Source: Diadema setosum
Taxonomy: Eukaryota; Echinodermata; Echinoidea; Diadematoida; Diadematidae
Reading direction: 5' to 3'
Assembly: GCA_033980235.1 (NCBI GenBank)
Contig: CM067067.1
Span: forward strand, 10,394,401-10,458,400
Length of the DNA: 64,000 bases
Positions 47,120 through 60,141 of this stretch are shown here, piece after piece (position 1 is the stretch's first letter; each line of letters begins with the position of its first letter). Made by a program: the position numbers and the translations under genes. The notes under the pieces are model-generated. The model did not search any database. It saw only the letters and a program-made list of their open reading frames with translations, and had not been told where the DNA came from.

Positions 47120-49800
47120 TATATTTTCTAGATTCCTCCCTCCTAATCGCCCATTACCCAAGGCTTTGGATAACCCTTCCATGGCAACGTCCTGTATGCC
47201 TTTATTTTGTGCCTTTAAAACAAAAATCAACTTGCAGCCATTTAAAACCATTTGCGTGATTCAGCCGCCGCGACAGAGATGGGCAGAAGCAGCACAATAA
47301 ATGCTCTCAGGCATGACAATTCTAATGTCGAAGACAGCCAGGCAGAAAACAAAACTAGACCATTACGTGACGCTCTGTGAAACCTCAGACAAGATGGGAG
47401 GATAACTTACCGGGTCTGCTTTTTTGTGGTGAACTTTTCTACCATCATCCCACAGTCATGTTGAGGAGTATATCACGTACATGGATATAGCCCACATCAG
47501 ATATGTCTGTGGCATATGGTGATAATCAAATCAAACCAAATCAAATTGTCGAAGTGTAAACATGACGGGAAAAGGGGGAAGCGTTGTTCATTTCTTTAAA
47601 GAAACTCAGTGTACGCCACTGTCGTTACCTCATAAAATTTGGGGTAGGACGCTCTATCGTTTAACAATAATAAACACAAAAGGTGCACATTGTTATCATG
47701 TCTTAGGATTGGGAACTATGCTTTTTGCTTTGTTTTTGTTTTTGTTTTTGCTTTTTTTGATAGACAGGTAATTCCCCACCACCTTATCCCACCTGCACTG
47801 CCGCCCTGATTATTTTTCTCGTGAGGTCGCGACCTGGTGACGTGTAAAGGTCAAGGGGGAGGCAACACTCGTATTTCTTCGATACCAACATGTTTTCACG
47901 TGTATACAATGTCTCACTCTGAATATAACAACGTGAATTCTTGTCGGACCTTACACACCCCTCCCCTTCAAGTCCAATCAAATTCCATAATTTGTATGCG
48001 CCGAGATTTGTACCTACGTTTAGACTGCATGGAAGATACTGCCCTTAATGTGACAAATCAATGGTTATGACTGGTAGAAGAAGTTATAATGACGATCATC
48101 ACGTTGAGATTGCATGGTAAAGGCAGCTTCGTTGATGGATCCAATCACGTTTCGGAATATTTGCGTGTACGTGTGCAAGCAATTACGCTTCCCAAAAAGA
48201 TTAACCCATGAATAAAAGATCTGGTCATCTTTTTCATGTATTCCTTCCAATATTAATAACAAACAAACAAGCAAACAAGCATTGGAGGTTAGCAATAAAA
48301 AAAAATAGAAGAGCTTTGAATAATACAACGCACAATTCCCGTTGCATATTCTTTGCTAAACATATTTTAAAATCATCATCAACAACAACAACAACAAAAA
48401 TAATGTGTTTCAAATTACATCTCTGGTGACGTCATACTTGGTAGTCCATTATTTTGAGTCTCACCTGTGCCTGGTAACTTTACAAATCTTTGCAGTATAA
48501 GCGAGATTTATGAATTTTTTATAGGCGCCTTATAACGTCTGTGAACTTTAATGAACTTTAAGTTCAATTCTCTATTATGATGGTTGGATGATAAATATGG
48601 TAAATTCAGGCCCAAAAGGTTTGACGGTTTGACGTAAAAGAATAAAATTTACATGATTTCAGTTGCAACCACTGGGCACGATGTTATCAGCTCGATCTGT
48701 GCACAAATAATCACTAAATTTTTCTTCTTTTTTTCCACATAAGATCGATGAGGATAAGTTATATCGTATTATTGAATAAAGTAGTCTTGTGATAATCTAG
48801 CAGGAAGTGTAACTTTAGAGGGGAATGGATTTTGGTAGCTAATTATTGTCGTCCAGTAACCTGATATTTGTCGCATTTTTCTGTATCAACCATTGAAAAA
48901 GCTGTGACGTATTGGCATTATCGCCTCTCTTAATTCGCATGTCACTATTCGAGAGAAAACACACACAGCTTTAATATTCCATATCTTTTATCATACTATA
49001 CGTCTGACCTTCCATGGAACTTTTACTACTCCGTTCGTTGTATTTTTACGTTATTCATTAATGTCAACGCGAATATGGCGTGGATTTGTTCCTTAAGCAC
49101 TTCAAGTGCAACGACTCGGCTTAATAGCTGAGGTGTACCGGTTTCTCATGAATAGTTAAGTACATGTACCAATCCATTTGCCGCCTCCCTTTTCCGTGAA
49201 AACATACTCGTAAGATGTGTCATTTCACAGCTCGAAAATATCAGATGTTGCAAAGCAGATGCATGAATTCCTTTCTTGACAGTTGAAAAAAGAGAATGAT
49301 TTGCTTTTATATTATTTTGTTTCTTGCTGTCAAGGACAGAAGGCAGTGTCAATGTGATGAAATTGTATATCATTATCAAAATCTAGCATACAATTCCCAG
49401 CTTGTTTCGATATCTATAAAATTCAAAGATAATTATATCCTATTTTATCTAAAACACGTAATTTGACATTTCTTTCTCCTACGACCTTTAATCATGATGT
49501 AAGACCAAAAAAAACCCAAAACAAAACATTAATTATTAAATTTTTTTAATTTTACGATTTTGTATAATTTACTATAGACCAGTAAAAAGAATTTGCATAG
49601 ATCAATGTAGATGGCATATCAAAAGAGATGGAAAATGTCAGCATGGCGGTGTAGATGAAGATAATCTACATGCGTTTACTGAGTGTAAATTAAATAGATT
49701 TTCTTTTCGTATCTGACAGTTATAATCAAGCGTATATATGATGTTGGTTTTGAGATAACAGGAATGCACCTGTTAAAAGCCCATAAGGAAACTGAATGAG
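47120..49800. other. Non-coding stretch, no gene seen
   Basis: AT-rich with short simple repeats (ATCAAA near 47523-47545, AAC near 48373-48395). No supported gene or RNA. Confidence 0.5.
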
Positions 49801-49802
49801 AC

Positions 49803-50102
49803 TTGTTTTTGACAATTGCCTTTTGGTGTATTTATAGATATATACTGTTAAGAAACAAAACCGGAAAAGAATGTCGTGAAACTAATTTGCAGTATCTGTT
49901 TGAAAGAGAAATTTGTAAAAGCATTGAGGAAGATTTGAATAGTAAGAAAAGACATCGTAATTTACCACAGCAAATGATGTATATTGTGTAAATAGTTTGT
50001 GACTTTTTTTTAATCTCAAGAACGTCTTTCGAAGTTCAGTGTATTTTCTTTTTCCACCTTTTTGTAATGTGATATCAAATGTTAAACTCTGGAGACAATA
50101 AA
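49803..50102 (+). other. Unrecognised 62-codon ORF with downstream AATAAA
   Basis: The open segment 49803-49991 has ordinary protein-like composition (charged C-terminal half) and no ATG at its start. It is followed within 110 nt by AATAAA (50097-50102) and, about 20 nt later, a short A-run. It could be a terminal exon, the 3' end of a retroposed transcript or chance. I recognise no family. Confidence 0.2.
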
Positions 50103-50109
50103 TACCTTT

Positions 50110-52900
50110 GTTGGGATTAAAAAAAGATATCAGACAACTGTAAGATTTCCATGTAGTGATAATGATAACACTCCTGCTAAGTTACCATGATAACTACAAC
50201 AATGATATTAATACTCTTAGTGAAAATTTGAAATGGTTCATGCGTATAAATGCATCGTTTATCATTCTATATACTCAGTGCCAAACTTAATACGCCAGCC
50301 TCTGGAGTAATAATAATTAAATAATAAAATATAGATAGATTTAGAAAATGAATTATTGAATAGATTGATACATCGTAATAAGCTAAAATGAACGTGTAGA
50401 TGGTTCAAAAACAATGAACTGGCAATGTTCGGTGTTGTTTCTCGAAATCCCAGAGGTTTGCACCACACTCACTCCATTATTAAAAGGTGATTACCTGGGG
50501 AATAATTTACTTGTAATCTAATTACGAAATTGAATATCCCCCATCAATTCCATGATAAATGAACTGCTGTTCATTGTGCAATGGAACACCATGCCATTTT
50601 GACAGAAACAAAACAAAACAAAACAAAATGATAATTACTCTAAGTTATGTTTTTGTATAAGTGCACTTATATGACTGAGTCGGCCTAAAGATTAGCTCTG
50701 GTAGTATCTCGAATTTTTGTTTCGAATTCTATCGTTTGCAAAATATTCATACAAGGTGAACATTCAAGCCTTTGTTCATATAATATGTCAACAGAGGATT
50801 TGGCAAAATGATGTATGAACAAATAACAGAATAAAACAGGCGAACACAATGGAGGGCAGGAAGTGTACAAGTTCGAAGATGAATAGATACGGTGCGCATA
50901 CAGATGGATTCATATGGTTTTTTTCTTTTCTTTTCTGTTGTTATAACATGCATACGCTCTTCTGAATAATAGATTTATCCGAATTCAACGACAATTCCCC
51001 CAACAGTATTTAGAGCAACAAAAGTTTCCTTCATGAAGAGAAAAAATCGGTATGGTACGGAATGGAAACGAAATGTCACTTCATGACTATTAATCGAGCG
51101 TCATGACGTACCTCCGGGACTAATTCATTATTTCAGCTCACACCAAGTGAATTTCTGCTCGGGGAAAAACCACCCGAATGCGCGGAAAATGTGGGTTACA
51201 GGTTTCCAGGATATACCACAAACCAGTAATGTTCAGTTTGCTCCGAGCGAACATTTCAATTTCCACCTGTTCTGCGAGAAAAGCCGCTTTATGATTTCTT
51301 TTAAAAAAAAAAATCTTGGAAATGATACGTCATGGAGAAAGGATGCAGAAGCGTGGGGACTTAGTTTTCCGCCATCCTTCAGTGCAAGAAACGTTTCCGC
51401 GTGTCGCTTCGTCACGAAATTATCACCCATTAATCTTCCCTAGTGTAACTTGGCACAAAATAGTTTATACGAGACTTGAGGGTAATCTCGAAAATCGTTT
51501 GAATAGGGAAAATAACGAGGTTGTTCATGATGACTATCACCCAGCCCCACTTCGTTTCGTTCGCATTCAATGGGTCGACACGGGTCATCTCTTCATCACG
51601 TGCGCAGTGTAATGAAGAAGTCTTTACGGCGGACTTGTGCGATTGCGGTGGGTGAATAAGTAAGTCAGCATTTTGTCGAATAGCGCTCATTTAGGACTTA
51701 TTGATAAACAGGAAATTAAATGTTTTCTTTCCCTTTTTGCTTGTCACGTCCGGTTGTTACTGGTTCTTGCCTGGCGAACAATTGGAAAGAGTATTAAAGG
51801 GGTGTCACTTCATGGTTTCCTGGGTGTAAAGACAAAGAGAAAGAAAACAAACTAACAAACAAACACACAAGCGAAGTGTGATGAGGGCCACTAACATACA
51901 TGTGAAACCAGACGATCGATAGCTATTCATCATGTCGATGCCAAACCTTCGAGTATAATACAATGTATAGGAATTCTGGGTTCAAGGTGGTCAATTTGTG
52001 CGGCGTATCACGAGATCCATTCCTGACATTTCGAAAACAGGCCCGAAGAACGATGTATCCATTTTAGTATAACATTGTATAACTCTGGTACAAAGATTGT
52101 GTAGAGCTCGGGTGAGATTACAAAATATTTCCTTCTATCGGTCCGCAGTCGCAGTGACTGTGACTTACGTAGGATCCAGAGGCAATTAAAGGAAAACTGT
52201 AACACTCTTGGTCTTTATTTAATTCTTGTGTGTTCTTTATAGCTCAAAATAACTAATCACATAAATAGACCGCTCTTTTTGTTGTCGATGTGTTCTTCCG
52301 CACTGATGCAACCTAAATGTGAGATGGACGTCGGTACGTTAAGAATTACAAATGTCACATCCTAAGACAAGGTGAAAGGTATCGAAGCACACTATAATTT
52401 AGTCACGCAGAATTACGTGATTAACATGTGGCATATTAGCTTGCCCCGCATTTTGGGTCGATGTTTCAAACAAGTAAACGATGAACGCAAATAATGCGAA
52501 TCATCAAACCACACGTGCGTGGCGAGATCGTGGGCAGCAAATAGCCCGTTGCAAAGTCTGCCTTAGTTCCACTCGCGTCGTCCCATCGCTCCCAATCAGG
52601 CCATTTCCATCACAAATGATGTTCTAATGCGATGTTCTACATCTGCAGGGCGAGGTAAACAGTCGAGAGTCCGACGGGAAGAACCAGATCGATTAGTGGG
52701 CAAACGGTAGCCTGGTAAACCGATTCGGAGCAAGCCGCGAAACCCCGGATTGGCCAGTTTACTGTAACCGTCCCTGGGGCTATTGCCATGATCAGGTAGT
52801 GGAGTGGCGCCAGTGCCGCTGCTTTTGCTCGGAAACTGTGAGATCATCACACACACACACTGAAAGCAAAGGTAGGTAGACCTGAATATGGGGTTATTTG
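50110..52900. other. Non-coding stretch, no gene seen
   Basis: Overlapping plus/minus frames near 51147-51690 and 52596-52907 carry no recognisable domains. A lone TTAAAGGGG at 51794 has no inverted partner nearby that I could find. Near 52943-53015 motifs CTGTCTGCAAAGACC and ATTGGCAGGTTC hint at an old repeat. Confidence 0.45.
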
Positions 52901-53166
52901 GCCCCACCTTAACCCTTTCCTATGTATCCAGATATATACAGCCAAACCTGTCTGCAAAGACCGCTCAAGGGAAATGCGACACGGCGTCTGTTGTAGCAGA
53001 TGGTCGATATTGGCAGGTTCGATGCGGAAGACATTCTAACAAAAACATTCCCAAGGTTCCAGACACATGATTTTTAAGCCATGATTGTGCATGTATACAC
53101 GTGCATCTGTGTATTAGCATGGACACGCGCAAAAACTTATCCAATGACCACCGAGAGCCCTCTTAT

Positions 53167-53959
53167 ATCACGTACAGTTAGTGTAACATGAGTACATTAA
53201 AGTGTCGTAATCGACAGAACTTGTGTTAACAGGCCTAACCCACTTATTCATCGTTTTTTGTATTTTACTCGCAGAAGAGTATTAGACTCTACTTGAATAC
53301 ACATTGCCTTGCCAATCATCATTGTCCATTTCCGATGATAACACCATATAAAAAAATTAAAAAAGCATTTGGGTTCTCAAACCTTTTGCAGAGTCTGCAA
53401 AAGGTTTGAGAACCCAAATGTTGAGAACCCAAATGTTTTTTTTTTTGGGTTTTTTTTTATATGGTGTTACCATCCTTGGAGTCATTTAAAAACCAATTTT
53501 ATCAAATAAACTTTGAATTCTTCTTACAAATTATGCTCTGTAATATTTTAGATAAGTTGTTTCTAGTTATATCACGTGCAGTTAGTGTAACATGAGTACA
53601 TCAAAGTGTTGTAATCAACAGAACTTGTGGTAACAGGCCTATCCCACTTATTCATCGTTTGTTTGTTGTTTTTTTTTTGTATTTTACTCGTAGAAGAGTA
53701 TTAGACTCTACTTGAATACACATTGCCTTGCCAATCATCATTGCCCACTTCTGCAAAAGGTTTGAGAACCCAAATGCTTTCTATTTGGTGTTACCATCCT
53801 AGGAGTCATTTAAAAACCAATTTTATCAAATAAACTTTGAATTCTTCTAACAAAAAATTTGTATGCTCTTTAATATTTTATATAAGTTGTTTCTAGTTAT
53901 CTCGAAAACGTTAAAAACGACTGCCCATCTCGAGCAGAACTTAACAACCTCCCCTTTAA
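53167..53959. repeat. Imperfect tandem duplication ending in a TTAA MITE terminus
   Basis: Unit 1 (53167-53570, 404 nt) and unit 2 (53571-53900, 330 nt) share GTTAGTGTAACATGAGTAC near the start and AAGTTGTTTCTAGTTAT at the end. The size difference is due to an extra palindrome in unit 1. The sequence then runs to CCCCTTTAA (53951-53959), the same kind of end as the 46511-46900 MITE, whose right arm it resembles. Confidence 0.75.
53366..53420. repeat. 55-bp perfect palindrome
   Basis: 27-bp arms 53366-53392 and 53394-53420 around a single G at 53393. An outer inverted repeat, TAACACCATAT (53339-53349) with ATATGGTGTTA (53459-53469), encloses it. Confidence 0.9.
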
Positions 53960-54014
53960 CAAGTTCTGGATGAATTTCGATTCACGAGCCATACAATCTT
54001 CAACTGTTAGAACT

Positions 54015-54494
54015 TTAAAGGAGACCTCCGCATGATATTAGACTTTTGCATTTGAACATATATATATGAATTAGTTATACTGGGTACAGGGTTACAGAGT
54101 TTATAGTGACTGGAATAAGTTATAAGAATATTTTCAAAATTCATCACAAATCACGGTGGTCAAGGATGATGATATATATCAGCTTCACTCTCGGAATGCA
54201 GGATGGGTGTTCATGGAGGCAGAACAAAAGAAGAAAGCATGCATGAATTCTACGTAGGTGAAGTTGTTTAACAAGTGGTCTTGTAATGGAATTGTATTGC
54301 TACATGACTTGAATATGTGTGTCCTATATGTCATCACCTTTGTTCAGTATAACTTGTTTTGAGCTTTTCAGAATATTTGTTTCTCTGCTCAAGGACCACA
54401 ATAAATTCCAAATCTGTACATGGCACTTTCGATTTATGTAGGCTACACAACATGATGTGAAATCATGAAAATTGTCACCTGAATTCACCTTTAA
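54015..54494. mobile_element. MITE-like element with TTAAAGG ends
   Basis: TTAAAGGAGAC at the left and TTAAAGGTGAA as the reverse complement of the right end, 480 bp overall. Inverted similarity beyond the first dozen bases is weak, so this is a less certain member of the TTAA-bounded set. Confidence 0.45.
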
Positions 54495-54587
54495 AAACCC
54501 GAGCTTGCCATGATGTCTCATTTATATAAATCAAAGGAACTTTTATTTTGCATAACGGCGCCAATTTTTGAGTGCCACTTCTGCTCA

Positions 54588-54744
<157 letters not shown>

Positions 54745-54959
54745 TTTGTGTTTGCATGTGTCATAACAGTACATGTGCGCAGCAATATATAAGTCAGTTT
54801 TCATGGTCACTGATAATATCTTGACGTTATTTTGATTAAAGCCATTTCGATGCTTGCACCTCGTGCAATCAATATTGCCAGTCGGTTGTTGTTTTTTTTT
54901 TTCAAGTGTAAGTGAGACACAATATCCACTGGCATTTTGATAACGTAAAACCAAAATCT

Positions 54960-55910
54960 GATATTTTTGATGTTGATGTCAATCGCTATTCGCCTATTGG
55001 AGCGCGACATTGTCTAGCAAGAAACATACACACACGCAAAAAAAAAAGACTTTAAAAATGAGCGACGCGAAGTCGTGCGGCAAATCGAGCGGAACATGTT
55101 TGGGGGCAGGAATTAGATAAGGGGGCATCGCTCTGGCTATCTGAGGTTCTTCTGCTGTCATAACCATTACATGAAGAGAAGGGGGTAATTTCCTTCTCTC
55201 CTCTGCTACAACGTGCGGGGAATTAGTCATGCCCCGCGTGGCAGGCAGCTAACCCACCGGCCGCACCAGCTGCTCAGGTGGAACGCCAAGCACGTCTTGA
55301 TCGTTGGCCGAGAACATCGGAGAAGAGAAAAGTGATCTCCGTACGGCGGACTGTTAACCTGTCGTAAAAAACTCGGAGGCAAACACGTGATTGGTGGCTG
55401 GATCGGGATACCCGTTGCTAGGTGACAGCTTTACTCCGCTACAGATGCGAGTTAAGCACGTCGTATATTGAATCACTTGCAGATGCTGTTTTGGCGGATC
55501 CTTCAGCTTACGCTTGTAAGCGTATCGTTTAATGATGGACACTGGCATATCCCGGTATTCGGCAAGTGGCCTGCGCAGACGGGGTCATTTCCTCGTGCCG
55601 TCAGCAATACCGCTCAGGTCTGTTTGTTCTTGTTGCTGTTGGTTTTTTTTTCTTCCTCCTCTTTACCTCTAGCAGTGTCAAGAAGATGCCCTCCATCTTA
55701 GATAGAGACGATGGCTGATGTATCACATTTTATGGGCGCACACGTACACCCATCGTCTCTCGATTCCAGATGGGTGGTAATGTCACCGAAGCTTCCTCAT
55801 CCTTGGGTAAAGGATTGGCATGTTCCCAAGGAAGCACCATTACTTCGGAGACAATCGCTTGAGAGCAGACCATCAGATGAGCGACAAACACCAAGCGTAA
55901 CGCTTCTGGA
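54960..55910. other. Non-coding stretch, no gene seen
   Basis: Somewhat higher GC between 55060 and 55320, but no domain, tRNA or convincing exon was recognised. Confidence 0.45.
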
Positions 55911-55914
55911 AAAC

Positions 55915-56534
55915 TTAAAGGGGAAATCTAGTCCAAATACGAGTTAGTCTGATTAAAAAAAAAGAGTAAAATCTTACGAATTCAATGTGAAAAATTTGAC
56001 TGAAATCGGATGAAAAATAAGGAAGTTAGGACATTTTGCAGTTTTGCTAATTTCTGCAAAACAGTTCTTGTACAGTGGATATGAATAATTATGTAAATGG
56101 GTGAGCTAACCGTGTCATACGCTCACAATTTTCCATTAATCGCGTACAAAAAAAAATGACAAAAATTCAATGTTTCTGACATTAAAGTCTGAAACATGAT
56201 GTTATTCCTGGTTGAATAACTTCAGAATGGTGATCAGTTAGATATATGAGGATTTGAGCCTCGGGCATAATTATATTTGAATAAAAGACGCGAAATTTCA
56301 CAATTTTATGTTCAAACTATATGATAAGTTGTGAGTGAATGACATGCTCACTTTACCATCTGCATATTCATATTGACTGTTCAAGAACTGTTTCCCCCCA
56401 AAATAGCGAAACTTCAAAATGTCATAACTTTCATATTTTTCATCCGATTTCGATCAACTTTATACCGTTGAACTCGTAATATTTTACTCTTTCTTATCAG
56501 ACTAACTTACATTTTGACTGGATTTCCCCTTTAA
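55915..56534. mobile_element. 620-bp fold-back MITE with TTAA ends
   Basis: Both ends read TTAAAGGGGAAATC outward-in. The inverted repeat extends about 200 nt per side: matching blocks GTTAGTCTGAT, AGAGTAAAAT, GAAATCGGATGAAAAAT and ACAGTTCTTG in both arms. There is no ORF. This is the best preserved long-armed element of its type here; the one at 8024-8612 has a similar layout but is more decayed. Confidence 0.85.
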
Positions 56535-56539
56535 CATAC

Positions 56540-57745
56540 TTCGTCTCTTCAAAAGGCATTTGCAACTCTTACAATAAAGAAAAGTTACAAGCACTTCTTT
56601 CGTCTGTATGGAACGAAGCAGCTGAGGAAAAACGCGATGTCAGAGGAGCAATATCCAATTTTAGACAGTGATACGGAGCACACCTTACACACGTAGAAAT
56701 ATTTAGGTAACATGATTTAAACCAGGGAGGCGAGACAAAATGTTTAAACCGTCATACGTACATGAACAAGTAACATTCGCACCATTTGTAAAATAAGATG
56801 GTTTTGGTAACTTCCTCTTATGTTCATAACATCAATTTTAGAAGTAATCACGTTCCACTGATTAAGATAACGTATTCTGTTCTCATAGAATGAGTTAACT
56901 TGCATCGAACAGAAAGTAGTTAAATCAAGTGTGAACATGCTCCCATCTCTCCCCACCCCAAGCCAGCAACCTGTTTGTACAATCGGATATGGGCATGCAT
57001 TTATAAATGCAAAATAGGCACAAGTGTATTGTGATGAAACCGAATTTGATCATCTGGCTTCCTTCTTCGTGGAAATTATGCACTGTAATATCTAGTCAAG
57101 CCAGCGGCGAAATGCTGATTCTGGATTAAATGAATAGATATATGAATATGAAGAGAGCTGAGCAAGTGTCATACACAGGTCAGTAAAGAAATTGACAAAC
57201 GAATGCATGAATAGGTGAATAAAAACATTTAGATAAAATCGTAACCTGATGAAAGCGTAAATGTATGAATAACTAGTCAGAAGAAATAGGTAAAACATTT
57301 ACAAATGAAAGATTAAAATTCAATTAGAGTCTCTCTCCACAGATTCTCCTCCCCTCCTCCTTTCCTTCTCCTCAATGAATTCATCCGATTTCGTTTGATA
57401 TGAGAGCCGAAAGTGGAGTTACCATGCGACATCATGGGCATTTTCCCCCATCCCCGATATGGATGGTAATACAGCGGTGAAGTTTGGACGACGGATCAAG
57501 GAGCCTGTCCAACCTGAAGTGATATGTCAACATCGAAGCTGATGGAGTCTTCCGTTACTCCTGTTCTCCTTTTGTCTCACGAGCAGAAATGAAATCGAGA
57601 AAAGCAAATATATACATTGATCCCGACGAAGATAAAGAAGAAAATAATGATACATTTTATCTAATGAACGCTCATCATAGATATTTACTTTCTGAAGTAT
57701 GAAGATCATTACGCAAATTAGCGACGATGTGCAGCGCATTAACAT
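56540..57745. other. Non-coding stretch, no gene seen
   Basis: AT-rich; no supported features. Confidence 0.5.
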
Positions 57746-57750
57746 AATTA

Positions 57751-58438
57751 TCAACGATCACAGACGCACATCCATTACCCATTTTACGGCTGCTTTCATA
57801 CATACTAGAATTATTGTCGGCTGCAGTCATTTTGCTCTCTGCTGAATGTTATTACCTGGATTGCTAGTCCTGTTATGATTTCATCAAGCTACCTACTTTA
57901 TGTCAGTTCATCATTTATCGAAGAACATTCCAATTGGGGGGAGGGGGGTACCAACTACTGTCTGCAGCCGTCGACTAACTTGCTGGTGTTTTCATTATGC
58001 ACCACTACTGTCCGGAACGGGCCGAGGACTTTGGGAAGCTCGCGGGAAGAGAGTGCTCCTACAAGTGTATTATCCCAACTCCTCACCCCTCTCAACGATC
58101 ACAGACGCACATCCATTACCCATTTTACGGCTGCTTTCATACATACTAGAATTATTGTCGGCTGCAGTCATTTTGCTCTCTGCTGAATGTTATTACCTGG
58201 ATTGCTAGTCCTGTTATGATTTCATCAAGCTACCTACTTTATGTCAGTTCATCATTTATCGAAGAACATTCCAATTGGGGGGAGGGGGGTACCAACTACT
58301 GTCTGCAGCCGTCGACTAACTTGCTGGTGTTTTCATTATGCACCACTACTGTCCGGAACGGGCCGAGGACTTTGGGAAGCTCGCGGGAAGAGAGTGCTCC
58401 TACAAGTGTATTATCCCAACTCCTCACCCCTCTCAACG
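57751..58438. repeat. Perfect 341-bp tandem duplication
   Basis: 57751-58091 and 58092-58432 appear identical, and the junction and both outer borders share TCAACG. Open frames of about 100 codons in each copy (57875, 58216) are duplicates of each other and have no domain. Confidence 0.9.
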
Positions 58439-58439
58439 C

Positions 58440-59740
58440 AGGAGACGAATTATTTAGAACATTTTCCTCCGCAGCGCCGAATGACAAACGTCAGGCCCAG
58501 GGCGCTGTTTAGCATAGAAACAGGATCCACGTGGAATAGTACATGAGCCAAATCAATCTCAACCCGCTACTACAGTGCGATGCTCCGTCTACTCTTATAC
58601 GACTTGTTGATGCCGTGCTGGGACAATTTCGTATCACCTCTTTAGCACCCCCCCCCCCCCCCACACACACACATACACCTTCCTATAGCACGCGGCAAAA
58701 GCTCTAACATTGCATGCGTTTATAGTCTATGATACCATAACGTTGCCTCCCCTTCCCCCACCACTGATTGTAACATACATACAAAATACTAAGCTTTACG
58801 TTTTGTGGGTAAAGAGAAGAGTTATTAAAGGACAAGCTTTATTCACGGGATGCAGTGAAAGAACATTCAAGAGACCGAAAGCCGTCGCATTGCAGGATGC
58901 AGACGAGAGAATGATGCAACATGAGAGTATTATGAACATGATGAAGAATAGCTGTAGTTGTGGGACCAGTCTGTTACTGTTCGGCTTTACCCCCTTTTTT
59001 TAGAGAGCCACCTGCCAATCATGCATCATCACCTGGAGTCAACAAAACGATTCCTTTCAGACGCCATGCTTGACAAACAATGGACCCAACTGGGTGTGCT
59101 CGAACAAGAGCACCTTAACAGCTTTTCAGCTGCTAAGTCGGCGCTCTCTTGCCGGAGAGAATAAAATGACTTTCATAAATCTCGAGTTGCCGTATATATA
59201 ATTTTGGTCTCTGCCTGTATGTTTGTCATTGCCATCTGTCACTGTCTCTTTCTCTTTTTATCTTTATGTCTCCATTCAAGTCTCTGACTAATGTTTGTCT
59301 CTGTGTTTCTGTCATGTGTTTCTGTTTGTCTCTCAAAATCTGTCTATAACTGTCTCTGTTATTTTATCTGTATCTGTCTGTCTGTCCATGTCTCTTTCTT
59401 TCCATGTCTTTTTCTACGAGGAATGCTAAGAGTAGAAGCAGAGGGAGTAACTTGAATTGAGCGGGGGAAACGGCCTGCATGCTTGCCGGATAGGCGCAAG
59501 TTGCGAAGAGGAGGCGGAGAGGGGAGAGGGGGTGGTTCCCGTGCACTTTCTCGAGAGCTTGGTGGTGAGTAGAGTGAGATGTATTGACATTGCTGCCTTC
59601 ACAGTATTATTACACATCAGAGGGAGAGAACAAAAAAAAAAAGGCTCAGGAGATTCGCAAAGACTGAAGTTTTTTCCCGCTACCAACAGATATCCATCCT
59701 TCTGAAAGAAACGGTTAGGGAAGATTACAAACTGTCTCCA
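58440..59740. other. Non-coding stretch, no gene seen
   Basis: Contains a C-run and CA patch at 58647-58675 and a TCTGT-rich patch at 59190-59410. No supported gene. Confidence 0.5.
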
Positions 59741-59745
59741 CTTTC

Positions 59746-59807
59746 ATATGCCATGTAACATACGCAATAACATGCCATGTAACATACGCAATAACATGCC
59801 ACGTAAC
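59746..59807. repeat. 24-bp minisatellite, about 2.5 copies
   Basis: The unit CATGCCATGTAACATACGCA plus ATAA is repeated with one change (CCACGTAAC) in the last partial copy. It abuts the MITE to the right. Confidence 0.85.
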
Positions 59808-59818
59808 AGAAACCTGAC

Positions 59819-60141
59819 CAGGGCCATGTTTCATAAAGCTGTTCGTAAAGTTACGCACGACTTTACGAACGACTGGGATATGAAGTGCCAATATCTGTGA
59901 CCATTTTTTTTTATCCTTACGTTTTAACAAAGCACGGCTGTATGTCAACATTACATCTACATTGGGGCAAAAACACATTTTCCAATAAAAATGTGTGTTA
60001 ACATGTAAGAATAATCATTATCATCTGCAAATTTCAACTTTAGCAATCGAAATTAACAATGACTAGGAAACCCATTTGGCTTAAAGTCGATCGCAAAGTC
60101 GTACTTTACTTTACGAACAGCTTTATAAAACAGGGCCCAGG
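59819..60141. mobile_element. MITE with GGGCC-type terminal inverted repeats
   Basis: The left arm is CAGGGCCATGTTTCATAAAG then CTGTTCGTAAAG and CACGACTTTACGAACG. The reverse complement of the right arm is CTGGGCCCTGTTTTATAAAG then CTGTTCGTAAAG and TACGACTTTGCGATCG. Arms of about 55 bp flank an AT-rich core of about 210 bp with no ORF. The pattern is that of a non-autonomous DNA transposon; the superfamily is not clear by eye. Confidence 0.75.

Noticed and set aside
52943..53015. Repeat related to paired GTCTTTGCAGACAGGT words
   Set aside because: Only two short words are recognisable, too little to define a unit or its ends.
57875..58546. Paired ORFs of about 100 codons
   Set aside because: Identical because of the 341-bp tandem duplication; two overlapping frames are open at once and neither has a domain.
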